Shown here: in pieces, positions 43,345-52,492 of the stretch | Numbering within the stretch: the stretch's first letter is position 1 | How the letters are laid out: each line of letters opens with the position of its first letter | NCBI GenBank assembly: GCA_017617995.1 | Contig: JAFZVE010000073.1 | Location: forward strand, 59,644-123,643 | Direction of reading: 5' to 3' | DNA: 64,000 nucleotides | Source of the DNA: Clostridiales bacterium | Lineage (GTDB): Bacteria > Bacillota > Clostridia > Saccharofermentanales > Saccharofermentanaceae | Made by a program: the position numbers and the translations under genes | Notes under the pieces: generated by a model | Seen by the model: only the letters and a program-made list of their open reading frames with translations | Database searches by the model: none | What the model was told of the DNA's origin: nothing

Positions 43345-44021
43345 GCGATCTCCCCCTTCGTCTCGACTTCCGAGATGCTTCCATCCCAGATCTTCACGGT
43401 CATATCCGCGTCCTTGATGATGCTCGTGTCATGTGTGATCACGATGACCAGTCTGTCCTTCGCATACTCTTTCAGGCGGTCCATCACGAGGTAGGCATTC
43501 TCATGGTCCAGAGAGGCCGTCGGCTCATCTGCAAAGAGCACTTTCGGGTCGTTCATCATCGCTCTGGCGATGGCGATCCTCTGCCGCTGTCCTCCGGAAA
43601 GTTTCGCCGGCTTATGCGAGATCTCACTCTTCTTAAGTCCGATCTCCAGAAGTAGTTTCTCGGCTTTCGCCTTCGCCTCATTGACCGGGATCGTAGCGGC
43701 CACGATCGCATTTTCAAGTGCCGTCATGTAGTTGATCAGATAGTGTCTCTGGAACACGAATCCGAACTCGTATCTCCTCAAGTGCTGCTTCTCCGCATCA
43801 CTTATCGTCTGAAGAGATTTTCCGTTATAAGTAATCTCTCCCGATGTCAGTTTCTTCAGCGTGGACATGGTATACATCAGCGTGGATTTACCGGAACCGG
43901 ATGGACCGATCACGCCCACCAGGCCCTTATCCGGGAAGGTGATGTTCATGCTCTTCATGGCATAGACCTTCTCCTCTTTATCCATGTCGTAGATCATTGT
44001 GGCATTCGTAAGTGTAAACAT
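43341..44021 (-). CDS. ABC exporter ATPase (MacB/LolD/SalX type)
   Basis: 226 aa with Walker A GPSGSGKST, Q-loop FVFQRHYLI, signature LSGGQRQRIAIARA, Walker B VLFADEP and the switch His (ITHD). Two permease genes flank it. This is the usual form for Gram-positive antimicrobial-peptide or lipid exporters. No sensor kinase/regulator pair lies beside it, unlike BceAB systems. SD GAGGAG. Confidence 0.95.
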   Translation of the reverse strand: MFTLTNATMIYDMDKEEKVYAMKSMNITFPDKGLVGVIGPSGSGKSTLMYTMSTLKKLTSGEITYNGKSLQTISDAEKQHLRRYEFGFVFQRHYLINYMTALENAIVAATIPVNEAKAKAEKLLLEIGLKKSEISHKPAKLSGGQRQRIAIARAMMNDPKVLFADEPTASLDHENAYLVMDRLKEYAKDRLVIVITHDTSIIKDADMTVKIWDGSISEVETKGEIA

Positions 44022-44090
44022 AAGTCATATCTCCTCGTCATTTCGAACTGTCATAGCAAGTCCGCTTGTTTTTCATATCGTATAGCACTT

Positions 44091-45233
44091 TTATTCGATC
44101 GCATCGATCGTCTGGATCTTTCTCATGCCGCTAAAGAGCGGGATCTGAGCAATGCCGAACAGTACGGCAAACACACAGAGAACTCTCGGAATCGCATCCG
44201 GCCGGAACAACTGGATCGTGATACCGATCGGGTTATACATCAGTTTCTCCATCACGAAACAACTTCCATACGACAGGATCCCTCCGACCACCAGTGCGAT
44301 TCCGATACAGATCAGGATCTCCTCTAGCGCCATCTTATAGATCTCACCGGTTGAGAAACCGATCGAATTGAGAAGACACCATTCGTTATGTCTGTCCATG
44401 ATATGCAGCGCCAGAACCACGGCCACACAGATCAAAAGCAGTCCGCCGCTTACCCCCGTAAAGATCGTCTGCACCATATCAAGCGAACCGCCCATACCAC
44501 GGATCAGATCATCGTGCGCTTTCGCTTTATCGACGTAATAGTTCACTTTGTACCCGCGGCTTTCCACTGCAGGACGAAGATCGACATTACTATCCTTCTT
44601 GACCATGGCCAGGAGGTTTACATCGTTCTCGCCCGACATCGCCATGCCGAAAGAGAGGTAATAGTCGGATGTCACGATTCCTACAACTTCATAACTGCTG
44701 CCCATGTTTTGAAGAAGATTATTATCATTTCTGTGGTTGTCTAAAAGACGCTGTTCGACCAGGATCTCACCCGGTTTTTCCGGCATTCTTCCCGAGACCA
44801 GTTTCGCTCCCATGTGAGTAAGGAATGTCTGGCAATCTTCCGGTGCCTGGAACAGATAGCAGTTGACGCTCCACTGTCCGATGAAGGAATTGAGCATCGT
44901 ATACTGCCACGCAAAAGGCACGACTCTCTCGACGTCTTCTTCGCTCTCCAGATCTTTTCCAAGTTCCGTCGCGCGGCGCCAGGCCTCCGTGAGATACTCT
45001 TCATCCGTTTCATAATCCTCACCGTGCATATTAAGGTAGGAACTGATGATACGGATCCTCTCCATTGCCTCCACATCGCACTGCTCAAACGGCTCTGTCG
45101 TTCCACCGACAATGTAGTTCATCGTGTAGATCATCACCATAAACATCGCCAGGCTGATGATAAGAACCGTCGAGCGGACCCGGTTATTCTTCAGATACGG
45201 CCATGGGGAAAGTTTCGATCTTGTCTTGTTCAT
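44091..45233 (-). CDS. ABC exporter permease, FtsX/MacB type (first)
   Basis: 380 aa with one N-terminal span (about 20-40), a 200-residue outer domain, and three C-terminal spans containing MDRHNEWCLLNSIGFSTGEI. It resembles the second permease only weakly, so the exporter is heterodimeric. First gene of the operon; an inverted repeat lies 29 bp upstream. A Shine-Dalgarno AAGGAG is 14 bases from the ATG, farther than normal. Confidence 0.88.
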   Translation of the reverse strand: MNKTRSKLSPWPYLKNNRVRSTVLIISLAMFMVMIYTMNYIVGGTTEPFEQCDVEAMERIRIISSYLNMHGEDYETDEEYLTEAWRRATELGKDLESEEDVERVVPFAWQYTMLNSFIGQWSVNCYLFQAPEDCQTFLTHMGAKLVSGRMPEKPGEILVEQRLLDNHRNDNNLLQNMGSSYEVVGIVTSDYYLSFGMAMSGENDVNLLAMVKKDSNVDLRPAVESRGYKVNYYVDKAKAHDDLIRGMGGSLDMVQTIFTGVSGGLLLICVAVVLALHIMDRHNEWCLLNSIGFSTGEIYKMALEEILICIGIALVVGGILSYGSCFVMEKLMYNPIGITIQLFRPDAIPRVLCVFAVLFGIAQIPLFSGMRKIQTIDAIE

Positions 45234-45261
45234 TGCTGTCCATTTTCTCCTTCTTTGACAC

Positions 45262-45277
45262 AGCGCTCTTTGGCGCT
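45262..45277. promoter_or_regulatory. Inverted repeat upstream of the ABC exporter operon
   Basis: AGCGC-6-GCGCT just downstream of the -10-like TATATAG on the minus strand. It could be a repressor site or a short leader hairpin. Confidence 0.3.
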
Positions 45278-45312
45278 CTTGCTATATACACTTTACTAAA
45301 CTCGTTTCCGAC

Positions 45313-45356
45313 AAAAAAGTGACTCCGGTCATGTTTTGGTAACATGACCGGAGTCA
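45313..45356 (-). terminator. Terminator of the NCS2 permease gene
   Basis: A perfect 16-bp stem (45320-45335 with 45341-45356) with a 5-base loop, then six T on the minus strand (45313-45318). It also separates this gene from the exporter promoter. Confidence 0.97.
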
Positions 45357-45389
45357 TATATGATATCTACGCTTCCTTGTTGATACGTA

Positions 45390-46823
45390 TCAGACCGGAA
45401 TGAAGAACTTCAGTATGAAGATGATCGAGAGAATATATGTCAGGACCGAGACATCCTTTGCCTTACCCGTGCAAAGTTTGATCACCGTGTAAGAGATGAG
45501 AGCAAGTCCGATACCATGTCCGATCGATCCGGAGACCGGCATCGCCAGGAGCATGATGGCCACAGGGATCAGCTGCGACTGATCGGAGAAATCGATCTGC
45601 TTGAGGTTGGCGAGCATCAGGATACCGACATAGATCAGAGCTGCAGATGTCGCTGCCGGCGGGATAAGTGCCGCGATCGGTGCGATGAAGATGCAAAGCA
45701 GGAACAGCACTGCCGCAACAAGTGCAGAAAGTCCTGTGCGTCCGCCCGCTTCGACACCGGAAGCAGACTCCACGAATGTGGTAACAGTGGATGTACCGGT
45801 CAGGGAACCGCATACTGTACCGACTGCGTCGGAAAGAAGCGCTTCCTTCATCTTCGGCATGGAGCCCTTCTCGTCGAGCATCTTCGCACGGGAAGCTGTA
45901 CCGACCAGAGTACCGATCGTATCGAACATATCAATGATGCAGAACGTGATGACAAGAGTAATGATCGTAAACCAGCCGATCTCCATAAAGCCCTTGAAAT
46001 CAAGTTTAAACAGCGTTGTCTCTGCCATATCCCGGAACGGTGGGATGAAAGATGCATCTTTGATCGATTCGAAGGGATTCTGTTCAAAAATGATGGCCTC
46101 ACCTGACCAGTAGATAGCCGAAGCAACGAGCATCCCGTAAAGCACGGCGCCCTTTACTTTCTTGTGGCTGAGGGCAATGATGGTGAAAAGACCGATGAAC
46201 ATCGTCACAACGGTCAGGACCATCCAATTAAAGCCTTCATCGCCCATGCTGTCCTGAGCAAAGCCGGCAGTAAGTGAACCAAAGAAATCACTCATCACAT
46301 AGAAAGCACCCTTATCAGAGAACACACCGGCATTCGATCCGAAACCGATGTTCATGAGCATCAGGCCGATCGCAGGGCCGATACCGAGACGTACACCCAG
46401 TGGGATCGCTTCGACGATCTTCTCACGGACATTGAGAAGAGAAAGTGCGATAAATACAAGACCTTCGATGAAGATAATAACCAGTGCACTCTGGAAAGAC
46501 TTAAGATAGGTCATCCCCGTCATAGCCGCGATATTTGCGGTGACTGCTGCAAAGAAACTATTAAGGCCCATTCCCGGAGCCATGACGAACGGTTTGTTGG
46601 CCAGAAACGCCATACAGATCGTGCCAATAGCCGATGCGATACATGTCGCCAGGAACACACCATTCCAGAGCATCAGCCCGCCGCTTTCTTCTGCACCGAA
46701 ATTCGTCAGAAGATTCGGATTCAGGGCAATGATGTACGCCATTGTCATGAATGTCGTCAGACCCGCGATGATCTCCGTGCGGACCGTGGTGCCGTTTTTC
46801 TTCATTTGAAACAGCTTTTCCAT
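45390..46823 (-). CDS. NCS2 family purine permease (AzgA/PbuG-like)
   Basis: 477 aa from the ATG at 46823 (GAGGAGG eight bases upstream). About 13 membrane spans. AzgA/PbuG group motifs: EIIAGLTTFMTMAYIIALNP at the start, APGMGLNSFFA, and the substrate loop FVESASGVEAGGRTGLSA. It imports adenine, guanine or hypoxanthine with protons. No purine riboswitch was found in its leader. It has its own promoter (46910-46938) and terminator. Confidence 0.93.
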   Translation of the reverse strand: MEKLFQMKKNGTTVRTEIIAGLTTFMTMAYIIALNPNLLTNFGAEESGGLMLWNGVFLATCIASAIGTICMAFLANKPFVMAPGMGLNSFFAAVTANIAAMTGMTYLKSFQSALVIIFIEGLVFIALSLLNVREKIVEAIPLGVRLGIGPAIGLMLMNIGFGSNAGVFSDKGAFYVMSDFFGSLTAGFAQDSMGDEGFNWMVLTVVTMFIGLFTIIALSHKKVKGAVLYGMLVASAIYWSGEAIIFEQNPFESIKDASFIPPFRDMAETTLFKLDFKGFMEIGWFTIITLVITFCIIDMFDTIGTLVGTASRAKMLDEKGSMPKMKEALLSDAVGTVCGSLTGTSTVTTFVESASGVEAGGRTGLSALVAAVLFLLCIFIAPIAALIPPAATSAALIYVGILMLANLKQIDFSDQSQLIPVAIMLLAMPVSGSIGHGIGLALISYTVIKLCTGKAKDVSVLTYILSIIFILKFFIPV

Positions 46824-46909
46824 ACCATATACCTCCTCTTTCATAAGGTGCCGGCAAATAAAGTGAGAACCGGTCGACCCTGCTTCCCCGTAAAGGAAAC
46901 TATACTAAA

Positions 46910-46938
46910 ATTCTACGCCAACGGAGAAACGGTATCAA
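46910..46938 (-). promoter_or_regulatory. Housekeeping promoter of the NCS2 permease
   Basis: TTGATA (46933-46938), 17-bp spacer, TAGAAT (46910-46915), about 87 bp before the ATG. Confidence 0.75.
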
Positions 46939-46991
46939 TAGCAAACAGCGATTGTTCCTCTGTATTTCTTACCACTGTCCACAGATCACGA

Positions 46992-49607
46992 TCAGTCATC
47001 CGGGATCATTACCGTGTTATAGAGGAACAGTATATTTCCGTCCTTATCCACCATCATGGTGCTGGTGGTATACGTAGGAGAATATTGCACCATGGAGTCA
47101 TATGTTTCATAGATCAGTTTTCCGTCATAGATGTCTTTCACCCAGAGGCCTCCCTCTCTCGGATTCGGAAGATCCTGCCACACGACTTCTCCCGTCGACA
47201 TGCTAACGACCTGCAATTGTTCGTCATGGCCGTCCTCCCAGACCTCGAAATAAAACTCTCCGGTCTTGGCATCTTCAAACACCATCGTAAAACCCTTACC
47301 TTCTGCAAGGACATGGAAATCCTTCGCATCGATGATCATCCATTCCTCCTCGAACGTATTCACGTTATAGCTCTCCAGAAGGAGTGCATCCGGGTAGAGG
47401 TCTCCATACCACTCCTTGTCCAGAGTCACGCTGTTCCCGGTCTCGAGATTGATAAATTCCGTCGTTCCGGACACCATACGTGTGACGATAGGCTCGACAT
47501 CGAAATCAAAAGCAGAGAGATAATAGTCCTCTCCGTACATGAGATCGTATTGGTACGCATCATGCAGTTTATACGTCTTGACCAGAGACAGATCCTTGTC
47601 ATACACTTCGATACTTTCATCTCGAATGGCCACGCAACGTTTTCCATCATGTTCCATTTGGACGATACTTCCGTTTGTATTATCACTGGTATTCTCGAGA
47701 GAAGCTTTAATATGACCGTGGTTGTCTACCATATCCCACCCCGTACCATCGTAACGTTCCATAAGGATATGATGCTCAGCGTAGACCTCATACCAATTGT
47801 AGCTCTTCTCGAGGGCAAGTTCGCCGCTGGTATTATAGAAAGTACATTCGTCACCATAGCGGCCTACGGAATCGAAACTGACGAGCATATCCCCCACTGA
47901 AGATCCGATAATGATATCTTTCATAAAATCCATCGATTCGCCGGTCGTACCATCATAAAGGTAAGATTCCGATAGACTTCCATACCAGCCCGTAAGATAC
48001 AGAAGATACCGTTCATCTAAGATATCACTCAGATATGCCCCTGCATCAGGATCTTCACCGGAACGGTCTACATTGAATGTAATTTCCGTTCCCGGGTGTC
48101 CGGTCTCTATATCGATAGGCGTAGCCTTTACGCTTCCGTCTTTTTCGGCCACCATATAGAACGTCTCCTCGTCATGAGCGATATAATCATCAAAGATCAT
48201 ACCCGAATAATACGTCCCGTCCGTAGAAATTACGCCATATTTCGTTTTGTAGCTTGACTCCTCAACCGCTCCCGGCAAGAGTTCATCCTGTTCAACAATA
48301 TAAAAGCCCTTCGAATACTGCATACAGCTGTCGTAGATCGGATCACATACGATCCGCCCGTTCTCGTCAATAAAACCGATGGTGTCAGCGAAATCATATC
48401 CGTAATCCTGTTTGAGTGCACCTGCAAAGGGGATGACCCTTCCGTAGTCCGAGCCTGCGATGAAATCATCGATCGGACCGTCCTGCACTCTCGTATAGAT
48501 CGGATCCGGTACTTCGGAAGGCTCATAGTACGCCCAGTTCACCTTCACATCTGTCACATCGTGGGCATCCGGATCCATCGATGCCGCCACATATCCTTCC
48601 TTCTCGGCAAGTTCCTGTCCCTGCGGACCCAGGACCCAGTTAAACATGATCCTTTCAGGGCTATCCGCCGGTGCATCCTTTGGAATGACGACATAGTACG
48701 AGGTGCAGAAAGGATACTCTCCCCGTGCGATCGTATCCTGTGCCGGAGTGACACCCTCCACATTGAGGATCTTAAGGCCGTCGGCCATCTTCATCTTCGT
48801 CGCGTAGTAATACGGGGTATATCCAATCGCCCCTGCCGAGTTATCGTAGGACTTGACCACCTCGATCAGGCCGGCCATATCGTCCGGCATCAGTTCCTTC
48901 GGCGCCTCCATCATCTCGAGATCGCCCATGACGAGTTTTTCCATCATTACCTGAGAACCGGCCTCTTCGTTTCTCTGGACGGCAACGATCTCTTTATCTT
49001 CGCCGCCGACTTCCTTCCAGTTCGTGATCTCACCGGTATAGATCTTCTGGATCTGCTCGATCGTCAGGGATTCGATCGGGTTCGACGAGTTGACGACAAA
49101 TACGAGCGCTTCGGCCGCGAAAGGCTCCATCTCGTACTCGAAGTTTTCTTCATCCATCATCTCGAAGACTGAATCTGCTGGCTGAGCACAGATCAGAATA
49201 TCCGCAGTCCCTTCGATCAGGAAGGTAAAGGACATCGTGGTCTTATGAAACTCCAGCATATCCCCGGCTTCTTTTCTCGACATGCCTAGCATGATCGACG
49301 TCATCGCTGTCGCCATTGGCTTCGTCGATGTCGAACCATCGATCACCGGAAAATTATAGGAGGTGAATTCGAATTCCCCCGGAGGCGTTCCCGGATCACT
49401 CGTGTCCGTCGGTTCCGTATCCGTCGGCTCTGTGTCCGTCGGCTCCGTATCGTCGGAGGTTTCCTCCGTCGCTTTCGTCTTCTTCGTTTTCTTTGTGGAT
49501 TCTTCTGACTCGGACTTGCGGCATCCTGTCACCGCTGTCGACACACATGAGAACAACAATACCACCGAAATAAGGGCGGCCACCCTCTCCTGCCATTTTT
49601 TCATCAT
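46992..49607 (-). CDS. PstS-like substrate-binding lipoprotein with large C-terminal beta-rich region
   Basis: 871 aa. Lipobox VTGC (Cys29), an acidic/Thr linker with an EPTDT repeat, then a PBP domain at about 85-350 whose start PVIDGSTSTKPM is the phosphate-loop form of PstS, with YTGEITNWKEVGG and SQVMM also typical. The remaining 500 residues have repeated beta strands of WG-repeat/propeller type (GFIDENGRIVCDPIYD, KYGVISTDG, WDMVDNHGHIK). PstS proteins stop at about 300 residues. No pst permease gene is adjacent, so it may be a phosphate or ligand sensor rather than a transporter part. Its promoter is at 49655-49683. Confidence 0.8.
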   Translation of the reverse strand: MMKKWQERVAALISVVLLFSCVSTAVTGCRKSESEESTKKTKKTKATEETSDDTEPTDTEPTDTEPTDTSDPGTPPGEFEFTSYNFPVIDGSTSTKPMATAMTSIMLGMSRKEAGDMLEFHKTTMSFTFLIEGTADILICAQPADSVFEMMDEENFEYEMEPFAAEALVFVVNSSNPIESLTIEQIQKIYTGEITNWKEVGGEDKEIVAVQRNEEAGSQVMMEKLVMGDLEMMEAPKELMPDDMAGLIEVVKSYDNSAGAIGYTPYYYATKMKMADGLKILNVEGVTPAQDTIARGEYPFCTSYYVVIPKDAPADSPERIMFNWVLGPQGQELAEKEGYVAASMDPDAHDVTDVKVNWAYYEPSEVPDPIYTRVQDGPIDDFIAGSDYGRVIPFAGALKQDYGYDFADTIGFIDENGRIVCDPIYDSCMQYSKGFYIVEQDELLPGAVEESSYKTKYGVISTDGTYYSGMIFDDYIAHDEETFYMVAEKDGSVKATPIDIETGHPGTEITFNVDRSGEDPDAGAYLSDILDERYLLYLTGWYGSLSESYLYDGTTGESMDFMKDIIIGSSVGDMLVSFDSVGRYGDECTFYNTSGELALEKSYNWYEVYAEHHILMERYDGTGWDMVDNHGHIKASLENTSDNTNGSIVQMEHDGKRCVAIRDESIEVYDKDLSLVKTYKLHDAYQYDLMYGEDYYLSAFDFDVEPIVTRMVSGTTEFINLETGNSVTLDKEWYGDLYPDALLLESYNVNTFEEEWMIIDAKDFHVLAEGKGFTMVFEDAKTGEFYFEVWEDGHDEQLQVVSMSTGEVVWQDLPNPREGGLWVKDIYDGKLIYETYDSMVQYSPTYTTSTMMVDKDGNILFLYNTVMIPDD
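49402..49451 (-). repeat. 15-bp tandem repeat in the lipoprotein linker
   Basis: Three full copies and one partial copy of a 15-bp unit encoding E-P-T-D-T, placed between lipobox and binding domain. Copies differ by one or two bases. Copy number could vary between strains. Confidence 0.8.
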
Positions 49608-49654
49608 ACAAACTCTCTACTTTCCCTGAAGTATCGTTTTCATCCCCATGCTTA

Positions 49655-49697
49655 AGTATAGTGGCAAATCCCGGCGGTGTCATGACTATATCGTCAT
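49655..49697 (-). promoter_or_regulatory. Promoter with upstream inverted repeat for the PstS-like gene
   Basis: ATGACA (49678-49683), 17-bp spacer, TATACT (49655-49660). An inverted repeat ATGAC-6-GTCAT (49682-49697) overlaps the outer edge of the -35, as expected for an activator or repressor site. Confidence 0.65.
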
Positions 49698-49720
49698 CTC
49701 GAGACAAAATCTTTCAAACG

Positions 49721-49756
49721 AAAAAAGCAGATCCATCAATGTTGCTGACGGATCTG
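49721..49756 (-). terminator. Terminator of cysK
   Basis: Stem CAGATCC/GGATCTG with a further TCA/TGA pair (49728-49756), then six T on the minus strand. It starts 51 bp after the cysK stop. The plus-strand side is T-rich too. Confidence 0.85.
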
Positions 49757-49807
49757 TCTTTTTGACTTTTATGTAGTGGTGATCAAGTTAGTTTTATATG
49801 GTTCTTC

Positions 49808-50740
49808 TTACTCCTCGAAAAGCGCTGTCGAGAGATATCTGTCACCGGAATCCGGGAGAAGTACGACTACGTTCTTTCCTGCAAACTCCGGACGGGCAGC
49901 AACCTGAAGGCCGGCAAACAGAGCGGCACCGGAAGAGATACCGACCAGGATACCCTCTTCCTTACCGATGCGTCTGCCGGTTGCGAAAGCATCTTCATTA
50001 CTTACCGGGATGATCTCATCGTATACGCCTGTATCGAGCACATCCGGAACAAATCCTGCGCCGATGCCCTGGATCTTATGGGAACCGGAACGGCCCTCAG
50101 AAAGAACCGGAGAATCCTTCGGTTCCACTGCGATGACCTTTACGTCCGGGTTCTGAGACTTCAGATACGCACCTACACCGGTAACGGTTCCGCCGGTGCC
50201 TACGCCTGCAACAAATGCATCTACCTTACCATCGAGCTGTTCCCAGATCTCGGGTCCTGTGGTGACCTTATGGATCGCCGGGTTTGCCGGGTTCGTGAAC
50301 TGGGACGGGATAAAGCTGTCCGCGATCTCCGCGTGAAGTTCTTCTGCCTTTGCGATCGCACCCTTCATGCCCTTTGCCCCCTCAGTCAGAACGAGCTCTG
50401 CGCCATAGGCCTTCATGAGCTTTCTTCTCTCGACGGACATCGTTTCCGGCATGACGATGATGATCCGATAGCCACGTGCTGCGGCAACCGATGCCAGACC
50501 GATACCTGTGTTACCGGAAGTCGGCTCGATGATCGTCGTGGTCGGCTTCAGGAGACCCTTCTCCTCCGCATCATCCAGCATCGCCTTCGCGATACGGTCC
50601 TTTACGGAACCAGCAGGATTAAAGAATTCTACCTTTGCGAATACCTTCGCGCCTACACCTTCGGACTTCTCGATATGCTGGAGCTCCAGAAGAGGTGTCT
50701 TTCCGATCAGTTGATCAGCAGATGTTACATAATTAGCCAT
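49808..50740 (-). CDS. cysK: Cysteine synthase (O-acetylserine sulfhydrylase)
   Basis: 310 aa from the ATG at 50740 (GAAGG upstream). PLP-dependent fold type II: PLP lysine Lys47 in [11 protein letters not shown], substrate loop [12 protein letters not shown], and the phosphate-binding GTGGTVTG. It makes cysteine from O-acetylserine and sulfide in the cytoplasm. It lies 100 bp downstream of metY on the same strand without a clear terminator, so both may depend on the metY promoter and attenuator. Confidence 0.97.
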   Translation of the reverse strand: MANYVTSADQLIGKTPLLELQHIEKSEGVGAKVFAKVEFFNPAGSVKDRIAKAMLDDAEEKGLLKPTTTIIEPTSGNTGIGLASVAAARGYRIIIVMPETMSVERRKLMKAYGAELVLTEGAKGMKGAIAKAEELHAEIADSFIPSQFTNPANPAIHKVTTGPEIWEQLDGKVDAFVAGVGTGGTVTGVGAYLKSQNPDVKVIAVEPKDSPVLSEGRSGSHKIQGIGAGFVPDVLDTGVYDEIIPVSNEDAFATGRRIGKEEGILVGISSGAALFAGLQVAARPEFAGKNVVVLLPDSGDRYLSTALFEE

Positions 50741-50840
50741 GGGTTGTACCTTCTTTCTCACTCTTAATATTCTGAGTAATCACGCATGACGATACGGAGG
50801 ATCCGGTTCCGCACCTGCGGTATTACTTATTATCTTACTC

Positions 50841-52121
50841 TTATTTCACCTTTGCAAAGCCATTTTCCAGATCGGCGATGATGTCATCGATATGCTCGGT
50901 ACCGATCGAGAGACGGATGGTCGTCGGGGTGATGCCTGCTTCGAGGAGTTCTTCCTCAGAGAGCTGGGAGTGTGTGGTGGAAGCCGGATGGATAACCAGA
51001 GACTTCACGTCCGCCACGTTCGCCAGCAGTGAGAACAGCTCGAGCTCTTCGGTAAACTTCTTCGCCTGCTCCGCCGTACCATTCAGTTCGAAAGTGAAGA
51101 TGGAACCGGCGCCCTTCGGGAAGTAGCGGTCATACAGTGCTTTTTGAGAAGGATCTACGGACGGATGGTTGACCTTCTTGACCTGCGGATGATTCTGGAG
51201 GAACGAAACGACCTTCAGCGCATTTTCCACATGACGCTCAACACGGAGAGACAGAGTCTCGAGGCCCTGCAGCAACAGGAAGGAGTTGAACGGAGAGATC
51301 GCCGCACCCTGGTCACGAAGGAGTGTCGTTCTGGCCTTGATGATGTAAGCAAGGTTTCCGACAGCCTCGGTGAATACGACACCGTGGTAGGACGGATTCG
51401 GCTTAGAAAGACCCGGGAACTTGTCGTTCTGTGCCCAGTCGAACTTACCGCCGTCGATGATGAGACCACCCATCGTGGTACCGTGACCGCCGATGAACTT
51501 CGTCGCGGAATGAACTACGATGTCGGCACCGTGCTCGATCGGACGGAGGTTATAAGGTGTAGCAAATGTGTTATCTACGATGAGCGGTACGCCGTTCTCG
51601 TGTGCGATCTTGGAAATAGCTTCGATATCGAGAACATCGGAGTTCGGGTTACCGAGTGTCTCCGCGAAGAAGAGCTTCGTGTTCGGCTGGATGGCCTTTC
51701 TGAAGTTCTCCGGATCAGCCGGATCTACGAATGTTGTCGTGACACCCTGATCTACGAGTGTATGCTCGAGGAGGTTATAGGAACCACCGTAGATGTTCTT
51801 GCTTGCGACGATGTGATCACCGGCAACTGCGATGTTCTGAAGTGCGTATGTGATCGCAGCCGCACCGGATGCAACAGCAAGCGCTGCGGCGCCACCCTCG
51901 AGAGCGGCGATTCTCTTCTCGAGAACATCGGATGTCGGGTTCATGATACGTGTATAGATGTTACCGCCCTCGGCAAGGCCGAAACGGTTGGCTGCCTGAG
52001 CGGCATCCTTAAATACATAAGAAGTGGTTGCGTAAATCGGTACCGCACGTGCGTCGGTGGATGGATCGGCTTGCTCCTGGCCTACGTGGATCTGCAGTGT
52101 TTCAAATTTATAGTTAGACAT
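50841..52121 (-). CDS. metY: O-acetylhomoserine sulfhydrylase (MetY-type)
   Basis: 426 aa from the ATG at 52121 (AAAGGAAG seven bases before). The longer frame reaching 52283 runs through the leader terminator and has no ribosome site. Cys/Met PLP family type I: PLP Lys208 in VVHSATKFIGGHG, and the long form typical of MetY (QEQADPSTDARAVPIYATTS). It makes homocysteine from O-acetylhomoserine and sulfide; some members also act on O-acetylserine. Expression is probably set by the cysteine leader peptide and terminator upstream. Neighbour cysK completes sulfide assimilation. Confidence 0.95.
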   Translation of the reverse strand: MSNYKFETLQIHVGQEQADPSTDARAVPIYATTSYVFKDAAQAANRFGLAEGGNIYTRIMNPTSDVLEKRIAALEGGAAALAVASGAAAITYALQNIAVAGDHIVASKNIYGGSYNLLEHTLVDQGVTTTFVDPADPENFRKAIQPNTKLFFAETLGNPNSDVLDIEAISKIAHENGVPLIVDNTFATPYNLRPIEHGADIVVHSATKFIGGHGTTMGGLIIDGGKFDWAQNDKFPGLSKPNPSYHGVVFTEAVGNLAYIIKARTTLLRDQGAAISPFNSFLLLQGLETLSLRVERHVENALKVVSFLQNHPQVKKVNHPSVDPSQKALYDRYFPKGAGSIFTFELNGTAEQAKKFTEELELFSLLANVADVKSLVIHPASTTHSQLSEEELLEAGITPTTIRLSIGTEHIDDIIADLENGFAKVK

Positions 52122-52244
52122 GGTTATACTTCCTTTCGAAATCAAATGTGTGCTAAGGGCAGCGTAGGAATGTTTGCGTAAGATGCGCAGCTGTCCCCTG
52201 TTTTTGTTTGTTGGTGAAATTGTTTGGAATAAAAATTCTGCACG

Positions 52245-52276
52245 AAAAACACTGAAACGCAGCTTAGGCTCGTTTC
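52245..52276 (-). terminator. Attenuator terminator in the metY leader
   Basis: On the minus strand GAAACG-AGC, loop CTAA, GCT-G-CGTTTC (52276 to 52254), one bulged G, followed by AGTG then five T. It starts 10 bases after the leader-peptide stop codon. The bases CGTTTC also occur inside the leader peptide gene (52311-52316), so the GAAACG arm can pair with either copy: terminator or antiterminator. Confidence 0.75.
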
Positions 52277-52286
52277 TCTTCATGCA

Positions 52287-52361
52287 TCAGCAACATCGAC
52301 ACATTCGTCCGAAACGGTAGTTCTCTCTATTCAGTTTTACAAGAAGCAACAGTCTCGTCAT
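52287..52361 (-). CDS. Cysteine-codon leader peptide of metY
   Basis: 24 codons, ATG at 52361, AAGGGG eight bases upstream, TGA at 52289-52287. The peptide begins MTRLLLLVKL and ends Met-Cys-Arg-Cys-Cys-stop, three Cys in the last four codons. It lies about 95 bases into the transcript from the promoter at 52464-52492 and right before an intrinsic terminator, ahead of metY and cysK, the genes for cysteine/homocysteine synthesis. This is the layout of a ribosome-mediated attenuator that reads charged tRNA-Cys. Cys-rich upstream peptides are known before sulfur genes in actinobacteria; I do not know a described clostridial case. Confidence 0.8.
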   Translation of the reverse strand: MTRLLLLVKLNRENYRFGRMCRCC

Positions 52362-52392
52362 GGTACGATCCCCTTCTCTTTCCTGAATGATC

Positions 52393-52455
52393 GGAGTAGT
52401 ACTCCCACCTGAATTCCTACTTTTCGGCCCTGCATTTACCCACCGGCCGAGTAGG
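52393..52455 (-). promoter_or_regulatory. Structured first part of the metY leader RNA
   Basis: Two hairpins precede the leader peptide: CCTACT/AGTAGG plus CGGCC/GGCCG with an AAA bulge (52416-52455), and GGAGT/ACTCC (52393-52405). I do not recognise a known riboswitch. A GGTGG string near 52403-52408 recalls a T-box but the rest of the T-box sequence is missing. Confidence 0.45.
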
Positions 52456-52463
52456 TTATTGAA

Positions 52464-52492
52464 AGAATACCGTAATTCGCCTACCATGTCAA
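52464..52492 (-). promoter_or_regulatory. Promoter of the metY-cysK leader
   Basis: TTGACA (52487-52492), 17-bp spacer, TATTCT (52464-52469). Transcription would start near 52457, giving a leader of about 335 bases. Confidence 0.85.

Noticed and set aside
46824..46991. Purine riboswitch before the NCS2 permease
   Set aside because: The conserved purine-aptamer loops and P1 stem were not found; only a normal promoter is visible.
52122..52283. 54-codon N-terminal extension of MetY starting at 52283
   Set aside because: No ribosome site, it crosses the terminator, and the family start is at 52121 with AAAGGAAG.
52393..52455. T-box or SAM riboswitch ahead of metY
   Set aside because: Only a GGTGG string fits a T-box; specifier loop, full T-box sequence and S-box core are absent.
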